Notes: a model not told the origin generated them from the sequence alone. DNA of 64,000 nt from Helicobacter sp. 11S02629-2 (GCF_002272875.1 NZ_MLAN01000004.1:89387-153386); one strand, 5' to 3'. Positions 36,701 through 45,606 are shown, numbered from the stretch's first letter. Numbers and translations: made by a program.

Positions 36701-37132
36701 GTAATAATCACTCAAGATGGAATCAAGTGGTATAAAAGTGGCGATAAAGGCTATCTTGATGAATGTGGCTTTTTATACATAGTAGATAGATACTCACGCT
36801 TTGTAAAAACTGGCGGTGAGATGATAAGCTTAAGCCTTATAGAAGAAGAGATAACTAAGCTTATACCTGAAAATTTAGATCTGAAAATCCACGCTTGTGC
36901 ACTAGAAGATTCCAAAAAAGGTGAAGTTGTAGCCTTACTTATCCAAGATAGCAAAGATTCACATAAAGAACTTATAGAGCTTATAAAAACTTCTAATCTA
37001 ACTAATATCTATAAGCCTAGCAAATACTTTGTAGTTGAAAGTATCCCAATACTAGGAAGTGGCAAGGTTAATATAAGCCTGGCTAAGAAACTAGCAAAAG
37101 AGCTAGATGAAAAAGCACGAAGTGAAAAGTAA
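33707..37132 (+). CDS. LplT-Aas fusion: MFS lysophospholipid transporter, acyltransferase-like and acyl-ACP synthetase domains
   Basis: A 1141-residue three-domain protein of the 2-acyl-glycerophosphoethanolamine recycling type. Residues about 1-410 form a 12-helix MFS carrier (LplT-like). Residues 425-610 are PlsC-like. Residues 640-1130 are an AMP-forming acyl synthetase with SSGSESLPKGVMLSH, GYGATETTPV and KSGDKGYLDE. In the PlsC part the expected HX4D reads NQFSLID (Gln441 in place of His), and the FPEG motif reads FSSG (505-508). That domain therefore looks catalytically dead, while the ligase motifs are intact. The start is TTG at 33707, preceded by AGGAAAG; no ATG fits better. It is transcribed divergently from ccoN. 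Confidence 0.85.
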   Translation: MRDIWKKKGFSTIILVAFIGMFIDSSYKVLLYSALIETNSPLYLYFLLALFIILPFLLVLSPIGFVVDLVSKARLLRVLSMISFIIMLIAVLSLWLGLFSLSFFLSLLLSFQSAILLPTLQVHLKELVGDRYLAWGNGIFRASFLVSIFFAILIFSLLFHGIYPLGVRDITVILHAIWPLALLLLFISCLLVFFTYKLRIKRSSTTMKFDKKAYFEGRLLKENLNLVLKDKHLLYPTLGMCIFAGIIATLFSYFGLLSISNSTLDFYFLVGIIGMTLGSIISGRFSKNYIETGLIPLGLILVCVSLILLMMKTYITPYISFFICGIGMAFLIVPLHTLLQFYSSKNDAGRILLTSNFLQALVSLVVLVIFFIFALAKLDIRILFNIVVICSIIISFGVIVKMPFSLSRLLTNLTFAQRYKLIVKDFFKVPKTGSTLLLGNQFSLIDWAIVQMAVPRKVFFVLDTSGLSLVLKLFLRFSNVIDRTKKDYLEKVKAVLDKGHIVCMFSSGELSLNGHITDIDDEYLKLKDMESKTVIVPFYMCGLWGSSFSKSDAEFKQRRKNLKKRLVSIAFGNPISISSPPSLIKKKIFELSFKAWRSRCDSLGDIGKAFIYSCKKRSTDIAIIDSMIGEFSYLKTLALALILSKSIPKDTQNIGILLPSGIASILCNMAIFLAGKTSVNLNFTGGDKNVSDSIKLAEISYIYTSKAFLEKLSLKGINLNLSQTKNFYMEEVFAKIKEKKAKALSFILLAKLLPAFLLNLVFNNVRNTKTCACILFSSGSESLPKGVMLSHFNIMSNISQISDVIYASNKDVMLGSLPPFHAFGLTVTTLLPLIDGIKLITYPDPLNSLEIAKCIAKNKVTIMCGTSTLFNIYSKSNALNAMMFESLRLVVAGAEKLSAEVRVRFLKKFNKPIQEGYGATETTPVASVNLPDRFDTTKWVCHIGSKEGSVGMPLPGTAIRIVDPDTLKELPTNESGLILIGGHQVMLGYLNDLEKTNEVIITQDGIKWYKSGDKGYLDECGFLYIVDRYSRFVKTGGEMISLSLIEEEITKLIPENLDLKIHACALEDSKKGEVVALLIQDSKDSHKELIELIKTSNLTNIYKPSKYFVVESIPILGSGKVNISLAKKLAKELDEKARSEK

Positions 37133-37201
37133 AATTTATTCATGCAATTTAGGGTACAAGTTATGTAAAATAAGCAAATAAAACTATTAAAGGCTGAAAT
37201 T

Positions 37202-37603
37202 ATGACTATGACAATAATCACCCTAATCGCACTTTTATACATCATTATATTTCTTTTATACTGGGGTATATCTTACCTAGTAAGAAGAAGTAAGGAGATT
37301 TTCACTCCTAGACCTAAAAGCTTCAAAGTCTTTCTTTGGATCTTTTATCTAGCCATTATAGTTTTTATCATCTTTGTCTTCTTTGCCACTTCAAGGGCGG
37401 CATGGGCGTTTTTAGATATATCTATAGTGTACATGGTAGCTTACATCATCTACTTCATAGGCTCAAGTATAGAGAGAAAAGTTAAAAAGATAACTGATAA
37501 AAGATCTAGAATCTTTGGTCTTTTAGGTGCCCTTTTCTTATGGGCTATCATACTTTTAATCTTTGCAATAATTGCCCTTACTACTAATGCATTTTATAGC
37601 TAA
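37202..37603 (+). CDS. Four-helix membrane protein, paralogue of the 22383-23369 product
   Basis: A 133-residue protein made almost only of four membrane helices (about 6-22, 38-58, 64-86 and 103-125). Phrases LLYIIIFLLYWG, YFIGSSIERKVKK and the order of helices match the first 125 residues of the protein at 22383-23369. The soluble C-terminal domain of that protein is absent here. It lies 69 bases after the fusion gene and is followed by a strong terminator. Function unknown. Confidence 0.7.
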   Translation: MTMTIITLIALLYIIIFLLYWGISYLVRRSKEIFTPRPKSFKVFLWIFYLAIIVFIIFVFFATSRAAWAFLDISIVYMVAYIIYFIGSSIERKVKKITDKRSRIFGLLGALFLWAIILLIFAIIALTTNAFYS

Positions 37604-37619
37604 CTAACATACGCCACAC

Positions 37620-37660
37620 AAAGCACCTTTAGTCCTTGAGAAAGGCTAAAAGTGCTTTTT
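37620..37660 (+). terminator. Rho-independent terminator
   Basis: AAGCAC-CTTTAG-CCTT pairs with AAGG-CTAAA-GTGCTT with two single-base interruptions, and six T follow. It ends the fusion gene/membrane protein transcript. Confidence 0.8.
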
Positions 37661-37727
37661 TACTATTATGCAGTACTTGCTATGTTTCTAAAAAAACGTG
37701 TTAGATTTAAAAAAAGTAAAACTAAAC

Positions 37728-37753
37728 TAGATTCTACAAAGCTATAGAATCTA
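37728..37753. repeat. AGATTC-core hairpin at the nitroreductase end
   Basis: TAGATTCTA and TAGAATCTA flank an 8-base loop just past the nitroreductase stop on the minus strand. It is likely that gene's terminator. Confidence 0.55.
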
Positions 37754-37762
37754 AATAAATCT

Positions 37763-38392
37763 TTAATATATAAACTTTACTACAGAGTCAAAACTTCGTC
37801 TAAGCTGTGCTTGCTTCCTAGGACTTGCAGCATAGCCAAAGCATAAGACTAGGCTTACTTGAAGCTTTAAAGGATCTAGATTGAGAGTAGATTCTAAAGT
37901 CTTTTTATCAAAGCCCGCAACTATGCAGCTTTGTATGCCTAGGCTTGCTGCCATATTAACCATATTAGTGCTAGCTATGTAACACTGAAGTGAAGAGTAG
38001 TGATAAAGGGCTTCATCACTAAGCCCTTCAAACCTAGCTTTATACCACTTCTTATACTCCTCTTTTTGTGCATCGCTCTTATCATGTCTTCTAGTAACCA
38101 TCATATCAGCATGAGGTCTATTAGGTCTTAAGTCATCAATCTTAGCTAGAACTACTACAAGCTTTGCACACTCTTCTACTTGAGGCTGATTATTACAAGC
38201 TAGCCTGATATCATGTTTTAAGCTTTTAGATTCTATAACGTAAAACATCCAAGGCTCTATGCCTATAGAACTAGGGCTTTTACGCCCTGCTTCTAGAATC
38301 TCTTTAAGGTTGATATCGCTTATATCTTTTTTAGGATCAAAGTTGCGACAAGAGTACCTTTCATCCATAACATCCATATAGTTCATAGCCAT
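37763..38392 (-). CDS. NAD(P)H nitroreductase family flavoprotein (RdxA/FrxA-like)
   Basis: A 209-residue FMN enzyme of the nitroreductase superfamily, which passes two electrons from NAD(P)H to nitro compounds or quinones. Visible are the FMN phosphate region ERYSCRNFDP, GRKSPSSIGIEPWMFYVI, and near the end GIQSCIVAGFDKKTLE followed by LVLCFGYAA. Similar enzymes in H. pylori (RdxA, FrxA) activate metronidazole, so this gene could influence nitroimidazole sensitivity. Exact orthology is unsure. It lies 3 bases after aspB on the same strand, so the two are probably co-transcribed. Confidence 0.82.
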   Translation of the reverse strand: MAMNYMDVMDERYSCRNFDPKKDISDINLKEILEAGRKSPSSIGIEPWMFYVIESKSLKHDIRLACNNQPQVEECAKLVVVLAKIDDLRPNRPHADMMVTRRHDKSDAQKEEYKKWYKARFEGLSDEALYHYSSLQCYIASTNMVNMAASLGIQSCIVAGFDKKTLESTLNLDPLKLQVSLVLCFGYAASPRKQAQLRRSFDSVVKFIY

Positions 38393-38395
38393 TCC

Positions 38396-39562
38396 TTAAG
38401 ATTTTATAAAGGCTTCTATCCTAGCTATACCTTCTCTTATATCTTCTATACTGCAAGCAAAGCTCATCCTTACAAAGCCATCCATACCAAAAGCAACTCC
38501 CGGGACTAGTGCAACGCCTTTTTGATTTAATAGCTCTTTACAAAACTCCATACTATCTCCATTAAAGCCTTTGACTTTTGAGATATCTATAAAAAGATAA
38601 AAAGCACCATCTGGTTTTACCACACTTATACCAGAAATCCTTTTTATAATGGCACATGCCTCATCCCTTCTTGCTTCAAAAGCCTCTCTCATCTGCTCTA
38701 CTTCAGTAGTAAGGCTAAGGGCGATAATAGAAGCTTTTTGAGTTATAGAGTTGATATTTGAAGTGCACTGTGATTGAAGATTAGTCATTAGCTTAACTAG
38801 CTTTTTATCCTTAGAGGCAGCATAGCCCATGCGCCAACCAGTCATAGCCACTGACTTAGAAAGACCATTAATAGTCACAGTTTGTTTTAATATATCTTCA
38901 CCTAGTGATCCAATAGAGTGAAACTTAACTCCATAAACTAGCTTTTCATACATCTCATCACTTATAACCCAAAGCTTATGTTTAACTGCCATCTTAGCTA
39001 TCTCAGTTAGCTCCTCTTTGTCATAGACCATGCCTGTTGGGTTATTAGGACTAGTTAAAACTAGTGCCTTTGTTTTTGGGGTGATATGCTTTTCAAAGTC
39101 TAGGGCACTTGCTTTAAAGTTATACTCTTGCTTAGTTGGCACAAAAACTGGCTTACCACCACTATAGGTTACAAGCTCAGGGTAAGTTACCCAGTAAGGA
39201 GAAGGGATTAAGACCTCATCACCATCATCTATTAAAGCTTGGAAGGTATTAAAAAGGCTTTGTTTAGCACCATTACTAACTATAATCTCATCTCTTTCAT
39301 ACTCTAAGCCATTATCCCTTTTTAACTTTTCTCTTATAGCGTCTAATAGCTCAGGGATTCCAGCTACTGGAGTGTACTTAGTAAAGCCAAGATTTAGCGC
39401 CCTAACTGCTTCATCTTTAATGGGCTTAGGTGTGTCAAAGTCTGGCTCACCTGCTGAAAAGCTTAAGATGTCTTTGCCTTCTGCTTTTAGCTTTTTGGCT
39501 AGTGTGTCAACCGCTATGGTTGCTGATTCGTGTAGTCCTAGTATTTTTTTAGAATATTGCAT
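38396..39562 (-). CDS. aspB: Aspartate aminotransferase (class I/II PLP enzyme)
   Basis: A 388-residue aminotransferase moving the amino group between aspartate and 2-oxoglutarate. Visible: SFSAGEPDFDTPKPI, KYTPVAGIPELLDAI, VLTSPNNPTGMVY (binding PLP), ISDEMYEKLVY, and the PLP-Lys in TINGLSKSVAMTGWRMGY. It is of the Igamma-type PAT group typical for bacteria and matches H. pylori HP0672 in pattern. The nitroreductase gene follows directly. Confidence 0.92.
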   Translation of the reverse strand: MQYSKKILGLHESATIAVDTLAKKLKAEGKDILSFSAGEPDFDTPKPIKDEAVRALNLGFTKYTPVAGIPELLDAIREKLKRDNGLEYERDEIIVSNGAKQSLFNTFQALIDDGDEVLIPSPYWVTYPELVTYSGGKPVFVPTKQEYNFKASALDFEKHITPKTKALVLTSPNNPTGMVYDKEELTEIAKMAVKHKLWVISDEMYEKLVYGVKFHSIGSLGEDILKQTVTINGLSKSVAMTGWRMGYAASKDKKLVKLMTNLQSQCTSNINSITQKASIIALSLTTEVEQMREAFEARRDEACAIIKRISGISVVKPDGAFYLFIDISKVKGFNGDSMEFCKELLNQKGVALVPGVAFGMDGFVRMSFACSIEDIREGIARIEAFIKS

Positions 39563-39576
39563 TGTTTTGCTCCGTG

Positions 39577-39933
39577 TTATTTAGTTGCGTAAAAAAGTTT
39601 CATATTTAACTTTTCATCTAGATGTATATGTACACTTGAATTCAAAACTCGATTATCATCGGTCATGAAGTTCACTTCTATTTTATCTCTAATCTTTAGT
39701 TTTAGTAAGAATCCAAAGATATTATCAGATATAGGATAGCTTTCTATGAACATAATGTTTAGTGTGGTAAAGGTTGGGTTACTCATATGAGAGATTGGGT
39801 CTGACTTTGCGATCTCAAAAAAGGCTACTTTAAAGTCTTTGAAATCTTCATAACTTTCTATAGGACCATGACACTCTATATTTAAAGTCTTAGAATCCAA
39901 ACTGCCAGTTACTTCAAAGTTAGCTTCACTCAT
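39577..39933 (-). CDS. Hypothetical protein beside fliR
   Basis: A 118-residue soluble protein with alternating strands and helices (LDSKTLNIECHGPIESYEDF...). The plan and spacing are somewhat reminiscent of a STAS-type or small effector domain, but no motif proves this. It has a single Cys. The gene sits 13 bases after fliR and 14 before aspB on the same strand. A gene of similar size lies next to fliR in H. pylori (HP0174), so the link may be conserved. Function unknown. Confidence 0.55.
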   Translation of the reverse strand: MSEANFEVTGSLDSKTLNIECHGPIESYEDFKDFKVAFFEIAKSDPISHMSNPTFTTLNIMFIESYPISDNIFGFLLKLKIRDKIEVNFMTDDNRVLNSSVHIHLDEKLNMKLFYATK

Positions 39934-39946
39934 CTAATCACACTTT

Positions 39947-40717
39947 TTAAGTTAGTATCTTCCATAAGGCTTTAAAAACCTCGCCTAAGTTATCTTTAAA
40001 TATCGCCACCATAGAAGGTATGATAACTATTAAGGCTACTAGTCCTATGGCGATTTTTACTGGAAAGCCAATCACAAGCAGGTTAAACTGCGGGTGAGTT
40101 TTCATTATCATCCCAAATATTATGTCAGAAAACAAGATGATAGCTAGCACTGGAAAAGCTAGCATAAAGCCTAAAACAAACATATGACTAAAGGCTTTTA
40201 CAAAGTAGTTTAACACATCTTGCTGCAAGACAAATCCCCCAAGCGGCGTGCTATTTAACGTCCTAGCTATGATATCTAAAAATAAGTAGTGGAAGTTAAA
40301 ATGCAAAGCCATAAGAGTCATAAGCAAGATAATAACTTGTGCTATAACTGGCTTAGTGCCTCCACTCATGGGGTCAAAAGTAGAAGCTAGGGTTAATCCC
40401 ATAGCAAAGCTAATCATATCTCCAGCAAAGATAATGGCTGAAAAAACTACTTGTAAGGCAAGACCGCAAATAAAGCCAAGTACTATCTCAAAAAACCCAG
40501 CCATGATTAACTCACCTAAAGAATCTACCCTCACAACCACATGAACTAATGGAAAAAAAGTAACAGTCAGCACAAAGGCAAGGGCAGCCCTAACGCTTAT
40601 AGGCACTAGTTGATTATCAAAAAAAGGAAAAAAGGCAAGGATAGCACCAAATCTTAGTAGCAATAATACAAATGCCACTATATTATCCTGCGTTAAAAAC
40701 CCTAAAAACTCTAGCAA
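39947..40717 (-). CDS. fliR: Flagellar export apparatus protein FliR
   Basis: FliR forms part of the gate of the flagellar type III secretion export apparatus in the inner membrane. The 256 residues contain six hydrophobic helices. Family phrases are visible: VRAALAFVLTVTFFPLV, GDMISFAMGLTLASTFDPMSGG and FPVLAIILFSDIIFGMIMKTHPQFNLLVIGFPVKI. Length is normal. No other flagellar gene is within the window, as flagellar genes in Helicobacter are scattered. Confidence 0.95.
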   Translation of the reverse strand: MLEFLGFLTQDNIVAFVLLLLRFGAILAFFPFFDNQLVPISVRAALAFVLTVTFFPLVHVVVRVDSLGELIMAGFFEIVLGFICGLALQVVFSAIIFAGDMISFAMGLTLASTFDPMSGGTKPVIAQVIILLMTLMALHFNFHYLFLDIIARTLNSTPLGGFVLQQDVLNYFVKAFSHMFVLGFMLAFPVLAIILFSDIIFGMIMKTHPQFNLLVIGFPVKIAIGLVALIVIIPSMVAIFKDNLGEVFKALWKILT

Positions 40718-40905
40718 CTTTAAACCTTTTTATATCTCTTCTTTTCACAAACTAGCAAAATATCTACTAATAAAATCCTATACATGGCAATTTGAAAGGC
40801 TATTATCTCTAAAATAGCATTTTAAGTATCTTTAAAATTTAAATTATTTGCATTGCTAAAGGTTATATTATGCAAAATAGATTCTAAGTGTGTAAGCATA
40901 TTTAG

Positions 40906-40911
40906 TATAAT
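40906..40911 (+). promoter_or_regulatory. Likely -10 element of clpSA
   Basis: TATAAT in TTAGTATAATC stands 47 bases before the clpS ATG, giving an expected leader of about 40 bases. Confidence 0.55.
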
Positions 40912-40957
40912 CAGACCTGACCTTACACAACATACTTGCAACATAATGGGAGTGAGA

Positions 40958-41362
40958 ATGAAACAAAATAAGAAAGATGACAAACCTTTAACTAAAGATG
41001 GTATAAAAAAAGCAGTAGAAGGCATGATATCTGTAGTCAATGCCATGACTACTAATCAAAGCGAAAAAGATGAAGGTCTTTTAACAAAAAACGAAGCACA
41101 AAACCTTAAGCCAAGTCTTTATGCAGTTATCATTTTTAATGATAACTACACAACTATGGAGTTTGTAGTAAACATGCTTATGATGATTTTTGATAAAGAT
41201 AAGACTGAAGCAAACTTCATCATGATGCACATCCATACAAAGGGTGAAGGCATAGGCGGTATATATCCATATGATATAGCTGAGTATAAGTTGCAAGCCG
41301 CAAGAGATTTAGCTAGAGAAGCTAAAGAGCCTTTAGTGTTAGAAATAAGGGAAGTATCATGA
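40958..41362 (+). CDS. clpS: ClpS adaptor with extended N-terminus
   Basis: ClpS delivers N-end-rule substrates to ClpAP. The core is in the second half: SLYAVIIFNDNYTTMEFVV, then MMIFDKDKTEANFIMMHIHTKGEGI, then the ending [12 protein letters not shown] chose ATG 40958 because GGGAGTGAG precedes it. The upstream ATG at 40945 adds only MGVR. The result is 134 residues, some 40 longer than usual ClpS. The extra N-terminal part is Lys/Asp/Thr-rich and helical (IKKAVEGMISVVNAMTTNQ). ClpS N-terminal extensions contact ClpA, so the extension may matter. It overlaps clpA by 4 bases. Confidence 0.88.
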   Translation: MKQNKKDDKPLTKDGIKKAVEGMISVVNAMTTNQSEKDEGLLTKNEAQNLKPSLYAVIIFNDNYTTMEFVVNMLMMIFDKDKTEANFIMMHIHTKGEGIGGIYPYDIAEYKLQAARDLAREAKEPLVLEIREVS

Positions 41363-43629
41363 ATAATAAATTAGATGAATTTTTATCATATGTATTTAAT
41401 GCAGCTATAGAGTACGCTGGCATTTTAAGGCACAGCGTTTTAACCATAGAGCATGTATTTCATGCTATTTTAAAGCATGAAGTAGGTGTGGAAATCCTTA
41501 CTTCAGTAAAAGATAACATAGATATAGATAAGCTTAGTGGCGCCATAGAAAGCTATCTTCAAAGATATGTCCCAAGCACTATAAATCTTAACTATGATCA
41601 CGAACTTCAAAACACTCCAGCTTTGATGAGAGTTTATGCAAATATGATGGATCACTTAGAGAGTGCTGGTCAAGAAAACGCAGGCATAGAAGACTTTTTA
41701 GTTGCTATGATGAGTGAAGATAGAGCCTACTCTGTAAAACTTTTAAATATGGAAGGTGTAACTTTAGGGAATCTTAAAAAGGCTGTGATTAAGTTCCAGC
41801 TTGAAAAGCAGATGTCTTCTCAGCTACATCAAGATACTAAGCGTAATGCTAAAAAATCTATCTTAGATGAGTTTGCTACTAATTTAAATGAAGAGGCAAA
41901 AAAAGGCAAGATTGACCCACTAGTAGGAAGGACTAAAGAGTTAGATAAGATAATTCAGATTCTTTGTCGAAGGAAGAAAAATAACCCTGTGCTACTAGGT
42001 GAAGCAGGCGTTGGTAAGAGTGCCATCATAGAAGGTCTAGCCCTAGCTATAATTAATAAAAAAGTGCCAGCCAAGCTAAAAGATTCCATCATCTACTCTT
42101 TAGATATAAGCTCGGTTGTAGCAGGGACTAAGTATAGAGGTGAGTTTGAAACTAAGATGCAAAACATCTTAAAAGAGTTAACTGCAAGAAAGAATGTAAT
42201 CATATTTTTAGATGAAATCCACATGATGGTTGGGGCTGGGTCTACTACTGGAAGCACCATAGATGTAAGTAATATCTTAAAGCCTAGTCTTGCAAGTGGT
42301 GCTATAAAAGTCATAGGTGCTACAACCTTTGCAGAGTATAAGGCTACTTTTGAAAAAGATAAGGCCCTTAGCCGCCGCTTTTTACAAGTAAAAATCGATG
42401 AACTAAGTCCTGAAGATAGCTTAAAGATCTTAGAAAAAATAGCGCCAATTTATGAAAAGTTTCATAATGTCAAATACGACCATGAAGCCTTACAAGCAAG
42501 TGTAGAGCTATCTTCAAAGTATATATTTGATAGACATTTACCAGATAAGGCAATAGACTTAATAGATGAAGTAGGTGCTAAAACCCAGCTTAAGTCTAAA
42601 GGGAAAAGTGAAGCAACGCTTATTACAAAGCTTCAGATAGAAGACTTACTAGCTAGTAGTATAAACATACCAAAAAGCACGCTTACTAAAAGCGAAGATA
42701 GCTTGCTTTTAGACTTAGATTCTAAGTTAAAACAAAGAATCTTCTCTCAAGATAAGGCTATAGATGAAGTAGTCGCAAAGATCAGGATTAACAAAGCTGG
42801 ACTTGGTGAGTTAGATAGACCTATAGCTACTTTTCTTTTCGCTGGTCCTAGTGGGGTTGGCAAGACAGAACTAAGCCGTGAGTTAGCTAATACTCTAGGG
42901 ATAAAGTTTGAAAGAATTGATATGAGTGAGTATGCAGAATCTATCTCAGTAACTAAGCTTATAGGCTCAGCACCCGGCTATGTTGGCTATGATAATGGCG
43001 GCTTGCTAGTAACTAAGATAAGAACTAATCCGCACTGTGTTTTACTGCTTGATGAGATAGAAAAAGCCCACCCTGATATCTATAACGTCTTGCTTCAAGT
43101 TATGGATAGTGCAACCCTAACTGATAATATGGGCAATAAGGCTGATTTTAAAAATGTCATCTTAATCATGACTAGTAATGCAGGAAGCAAAGAAAGTGCT
43201 AGCATGGGCTTTTTAGATGCTAAAAATAAAGAAGATAGGGCTATAAAAGATCTTTTTACCCCAGAGTTTAGAGGCAGACTTGATGCAGTAGTGCACTTTA
43301 ACCAGCTTGGTGAAAAAGACTATGAAAGGATAGCTATTAAGTATATCCATGATTTAACAGCTAGTCTAAAAAGCAAAAATATAACTTTAAAAATGGATTC
43401 TAAAGCTAGTAGCTTTATAGCCCAAAGGTCAATTGATAACTCACTTGGAGCTAGAGAGATAAGACGCATAATAGATTCTGATATAAAACCAAAACTTAGC
43501 ATGCTTATACTCTTTGGTGAGTTAAAACATGGAGGAGAAGCAAAAATAAGCTGTGATAAAAATGGGCTTAAAATAATCCCCCTTGCTAAGAAAAAAGAAA
43601 GCTTAAAAGCTAAAAAAGAAAAGGCTTAA
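41359..43629 (+). CDS. clpA: ATP-dependent Clp protease ATPase subunit ClpA
   Basis: A 756-residue AAA+ unfoldase that feeds proteins to ClpP. The N-domain (about 1-140) binds ClpS. The first ATPase module has Walker [11 protein letters not shown] and [16 protein letters not shown]; the second has Walker [15 protein letters not shown] and [17 protein letters not shown]. The IGL/IGF-type ClpP-docking loop should lie around [15 protein letters not shown]. Length is typical for ClpA and there is no middle coiled-coil domain, so it is not ClpB or ClpC. A hairpin (AAAGGCTT/AAGCCTTT) covers its stop codon. Confidence 0.96.
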   Translation: MNNKLDEFLSYVFNAAIEYAGILRHSVLTIEHVFHAILKHEVGVEILTSVKDNIDIDKLSGAIESYLQRYVPSTINLNYDHELQNTPALMRVYANMMDHLESAGQENAGIEDFLVAMMSEDRAYSVKLLNMEGVTLGNLKKAVIKFQLEKQMSSQLHQDTKRNAKKSILDEFATNLNEEAKKGKIDPLVGRTKELDKIIQILCRRKKNNPVLLGEAGVGKSAIIEGLALAIINKKVPAKLKDSIIYSLDISSVVAGTKYRGEFETKMQNILKELTARKNVIIFLDEIHMMVGAGSTTGSTIDVSNILKPSLASGAIKVIGATTFAEYKATFEKDKALSRRFLQVKIDELSPEDSLKILEKIAPIYEKFHNVKYDHEALQASVELSSKYIFDRHLPDKAIDLIDEVGAKTQLKSKGKSEATLITKLQIEDLLASSINIPKSTLTKSEDSLLLDLDSKLKQRIFSQDKAIDEVVAKIRINKAGLGELDRPIATFLFAGPSGVGKTELSRELANTLGIKFERIDMSEYAESISVTKLIGSAPGYVGYDNGGLLVTKIRTNPHCVLLLDEIEKAHPDIYNVLLQVMDSATLTDNMGNKADFKNVILIMTSNAGSKESASMGFLDAKNKEDRAIKDLFTPEFRGRLDAVVHFNQLGEKDYERIAIKYIHDLTASLKSKNITLKMDSKASSFIAQRSIDNSLGAREIRRIIDSDIKPKLSMLILFGELKHGGEAKISCDKNGLKIIPLAKKKESLKAKKEKA

Positions 43630-43691
43630 TTAAAAGCCTTTAGGGCTTAATTAGACGCATTTATAAAAGGTCTTGCCTGATAAATAAAAGC

Positions 43692-43697
43692 TATAAT
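43692..43697 (+). promoter_or_regulatory. Likely -10 element for leuD-leuB
   Basis: TATAAT in GCTATAATAAG lies 31 bases before the leuD ATG. The ribosome site TAAGGTAG follows. Confidence 0.5.
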
Positions 43698-43727
43698 AAG
43701 CCTAAATACTAAATCTAAGGTAGTAAC

Positions 43728-44228
43728 ATGGGTTCAAAAGTATGGAAGTTTGGAGATAACATAGACACAGACTTAATAATCGCTGCTAGGTATCTAAACA
43801 CAAGCGATGCAAACGAGTTGGCTAAAAAGATTTTCGAAGATGCAAGAGTTGGCTTCGCTAAAGAGATTAGCGAGGGTGATATAGTAGTAGCTGGAGAGAA
43901 CTTTGGCTGTGGCTCAAGTAGAGAGCATGCGCCAATTGCTTTGAAGGCTGCTGGCATAAAAGCAGTTCTAGCACCATATTTCGCACGTATCTTTTATAGA
44001 AACTCTTTTAACACAGGTCTTCTTATACTAGAGTTAGATAAAAAAGATATAGATTCTATAAAAGAAGGTGATAACTTAGATATAGACTTGAAAGCTGGAG
44101 TTGTTAAAAACCTTACTCAAAACACTACTTATAAGTTTAATGACATCCCAGAGTTCATGCAGTCTTTAGTTGATAGTGGTGGTCTTATGTCTTATGCTAA
44201 AAAGCAACTAGATTCTATACAAGGCTAA
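43728..44228 (+). CDS. leuD: 3-isopropylmalate dehydratase small subunit
   Basis: LeuD with LeuC isomerises 2- to 3-isopropylmalate in leucine synthesis. The 166-residue short form shows FGDNIDTDLIIAARYLN, the substrate loop ENFGCGSSREHAP and ARIFYRNSFNTGL. leuB follows 6 bases later. leuA and leuC are not in the window, so the pathway genes are split, unlike the leuABCD operon of C. jejuni. Confidence 0.96.
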   Translation: MGSKVWKFGDNIDTDLIIAARYLNTSDANELAKKIFEDARVGFAKEISEGDIVVAGENFGCGSSREHAPIALKAAGIKAVLAPYFARIFYRNSFNTGLLILELDKKDIDSIKEGDNLDIDLKAGVVKNLTQNTTYKFNDIPEFMQSLVDSGGLMSYAKKQLDSIQG

Positions 44229-44234
44229 GACATA

Positions 44235-45323
44235 ATGAAAAAAGTTTTAAATATAGCAGTACTAAAAGGTGATGGCATAGGTGTTGAAGTAGTTGATGAG
44301 GCTTTAAAAGTACTAAAGGCTTTGAGCGAAAAGCTAGGCTTTGAGTATGGTTTGAATGAAGCCTTGATAGGAGGGGCAGCCTATGATGCCTTTGCTACTC
44401 CTTTACCAAAAAAGACACTAGAGGTCTGCAAAGCAAGTGATGCTGTACTTTTTGGTGCTATAGGTGGCCCTAAGTGGGAAAGTATAGAAAAAGATAAAAG
44501 ACCAGAAGCAGGACTTTTAGCCCTACGTAAAGAGCTTGGACTTTATGCCAACATAAGACCTGCTTTTGTCTTTGATGAGCTAGTAGATGCAAGCCCTGTT
44601 AAAAAAGAAGTAGTGCAAGGGGTTAATCTTGTCATAGTAAGAGAGCTTATCTCTGGAATCTACTTTGGCACCCCAAGGGGTATAAAAAAGCTAGGCAGAG
44701 ATAGATATGGCTTTAATACTATGGGCTATAAAGAAAGTGAGATAAGAAACATAGCCCACGTGGCTTTTAGGCTAGCTATGACTAGAGGAAAGCATGTCAC
44801 AAGTGTAGATAAGGCTAATGTCTTAGAAGTAAGTGAACTTTGGCGTGAAGTAGTAACTGAGGTAAGTAAAGAGTACCCTGAAGTAGTTTTAAATCATTTA
44901 TATGTTGATAATGCTTCTATGCAGTTAATAAGGGCACCAAAAAGCTTTGATGTAATAGTAACTAATAATATGTTTGGAGATATACTAAGTGATGAGGCTA
45001 GCCAGCTAACAGGTTCTATTGGTCTTCTCCCTTCAAGTAGTATAGGTAGCACAACTGCCCTCTTTGAGCCAATACATGGCAGTGCTCCAGATATAGCAGG
45101 CAAAGATATAGCTAATCCAATCGCTTGCATACTATCTTTAGGCATGCTTTTAGACCATCTAAAAGTGCCAAAAGCTAGCGCTTTGATACTAGATTCCATA
45201 AAAAAGGCTTTAAAAGAAGGAGTTAGAAGCAAAGACCTTGCTAGCTTTGATGCCAAAGAGGTTTTAGGCTGTAAAGAGTTAGGAAGTCTTCTAGCTAACA
45301 ATATAAAAGAAGCAAAGCTTTAA
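44235..45323 (+). CDS. leuB: 3-isopropylmalate dehydrogenase
   Basis: LeuB oxidises and decarboxylates 3-isopropylmalate with NAD+. The 362-residue protein shows LKGDGIGVEVVDEAL, FGAIGGPKWE, the substrate Arg region LRKELGLYANIRP, IVRELISGIYFG, DKANVLEVSELW and the C-terminal HGSAPDIAGKDIANPIA. The Asp of NNMFGDILSDEASQLTGS binds Mg. Length is normal. The two small genes downstream are packed against it. Confidence 0.97.
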   Translation: MKKVLNIAVLKGDGIGVEVVDEALKVLKALSEKLGFEYGLNEALIGGAAYDAFATPLPKKTLEVCKASDAVLFGAIGGPKWESIEKDKRPEAGLLALRKELGLYANIRPAFVFDELVDASPVKKEVVQGVNLVIVRELISGIYFGTPRGIKKLGRDRYGFNTMGYKESEIRNIAHVAFRLAMTRGKHVTSVDKANVLEVSELWREVVTEVSKEYPEVVLNHLYVDNASMQLIRAPKSFDVIVTNNMFGDILSDEASQLTGSIGLLPSSSIGSTTALFEPIHGSAPDIAGKDIANPIACILSLGMLLDHLKVPKASALILDSIKKALKEGVRSKDLASFDAKEVLGCKELGSLLANNIKEAKL

Positions 45324-45324
45324 A

Positions 45325-45606
45325 ATGTATAGAAAGCTTTTAAGCCTAGCTTATGTCTATGAGATAAAAGGGAATCCAAACAAATCCAAGCTTATCTATG
45401 AAAAGATTTTAGAGCTAAAAGATTCTACTGATGAAGCCCTAACTCCTTTAGAGTTATACGAAGCAAAACTTGGCACAAAAGCTATTAATCATATAGAAAG
45501 TAAAAGTATCTCTGGTAGTCTTAATACAACAAACTTAAAAGATAAGATAGATGGGATAAAAACACAAGATGAAAGTGTTATAAGGTGGCTTTATAGATGG
45601 AACTAA
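45325..45606 (+). CDS. Small protein, unknown function
   Basis: A 93-residue protein that begins one base after leuB stops. The first half is helical with a TPR-like phrase (LLSLAYVYEIKGNPNKSKLIYEKILEL split over two helices). The second half is Ser/Thr/Lys-rich linker, ending IRWLYRWN. It overlaps the following gene by 10 bases. A similar small TPR-like gene paired with the next gene occurs in Campylobacterota, to my recollection. Function is unknown. Confidence 0.6.
   Translation: MYRKLLSLAYVYEIKGNPNKSKLIYEKILELKDSTDEALTPLELYEAKLGTKAINHIESKSISGSLNTTNLKDKIDGIKTQDESVIRWLYRWN

Noticed and set aside
40853..40957. Upstream extension of the clpS frame to an ATG at 40853
   Set aside because: It would run through the predicted promoter TATAAT and lacks a ribosome site; ATG 40958 has one.
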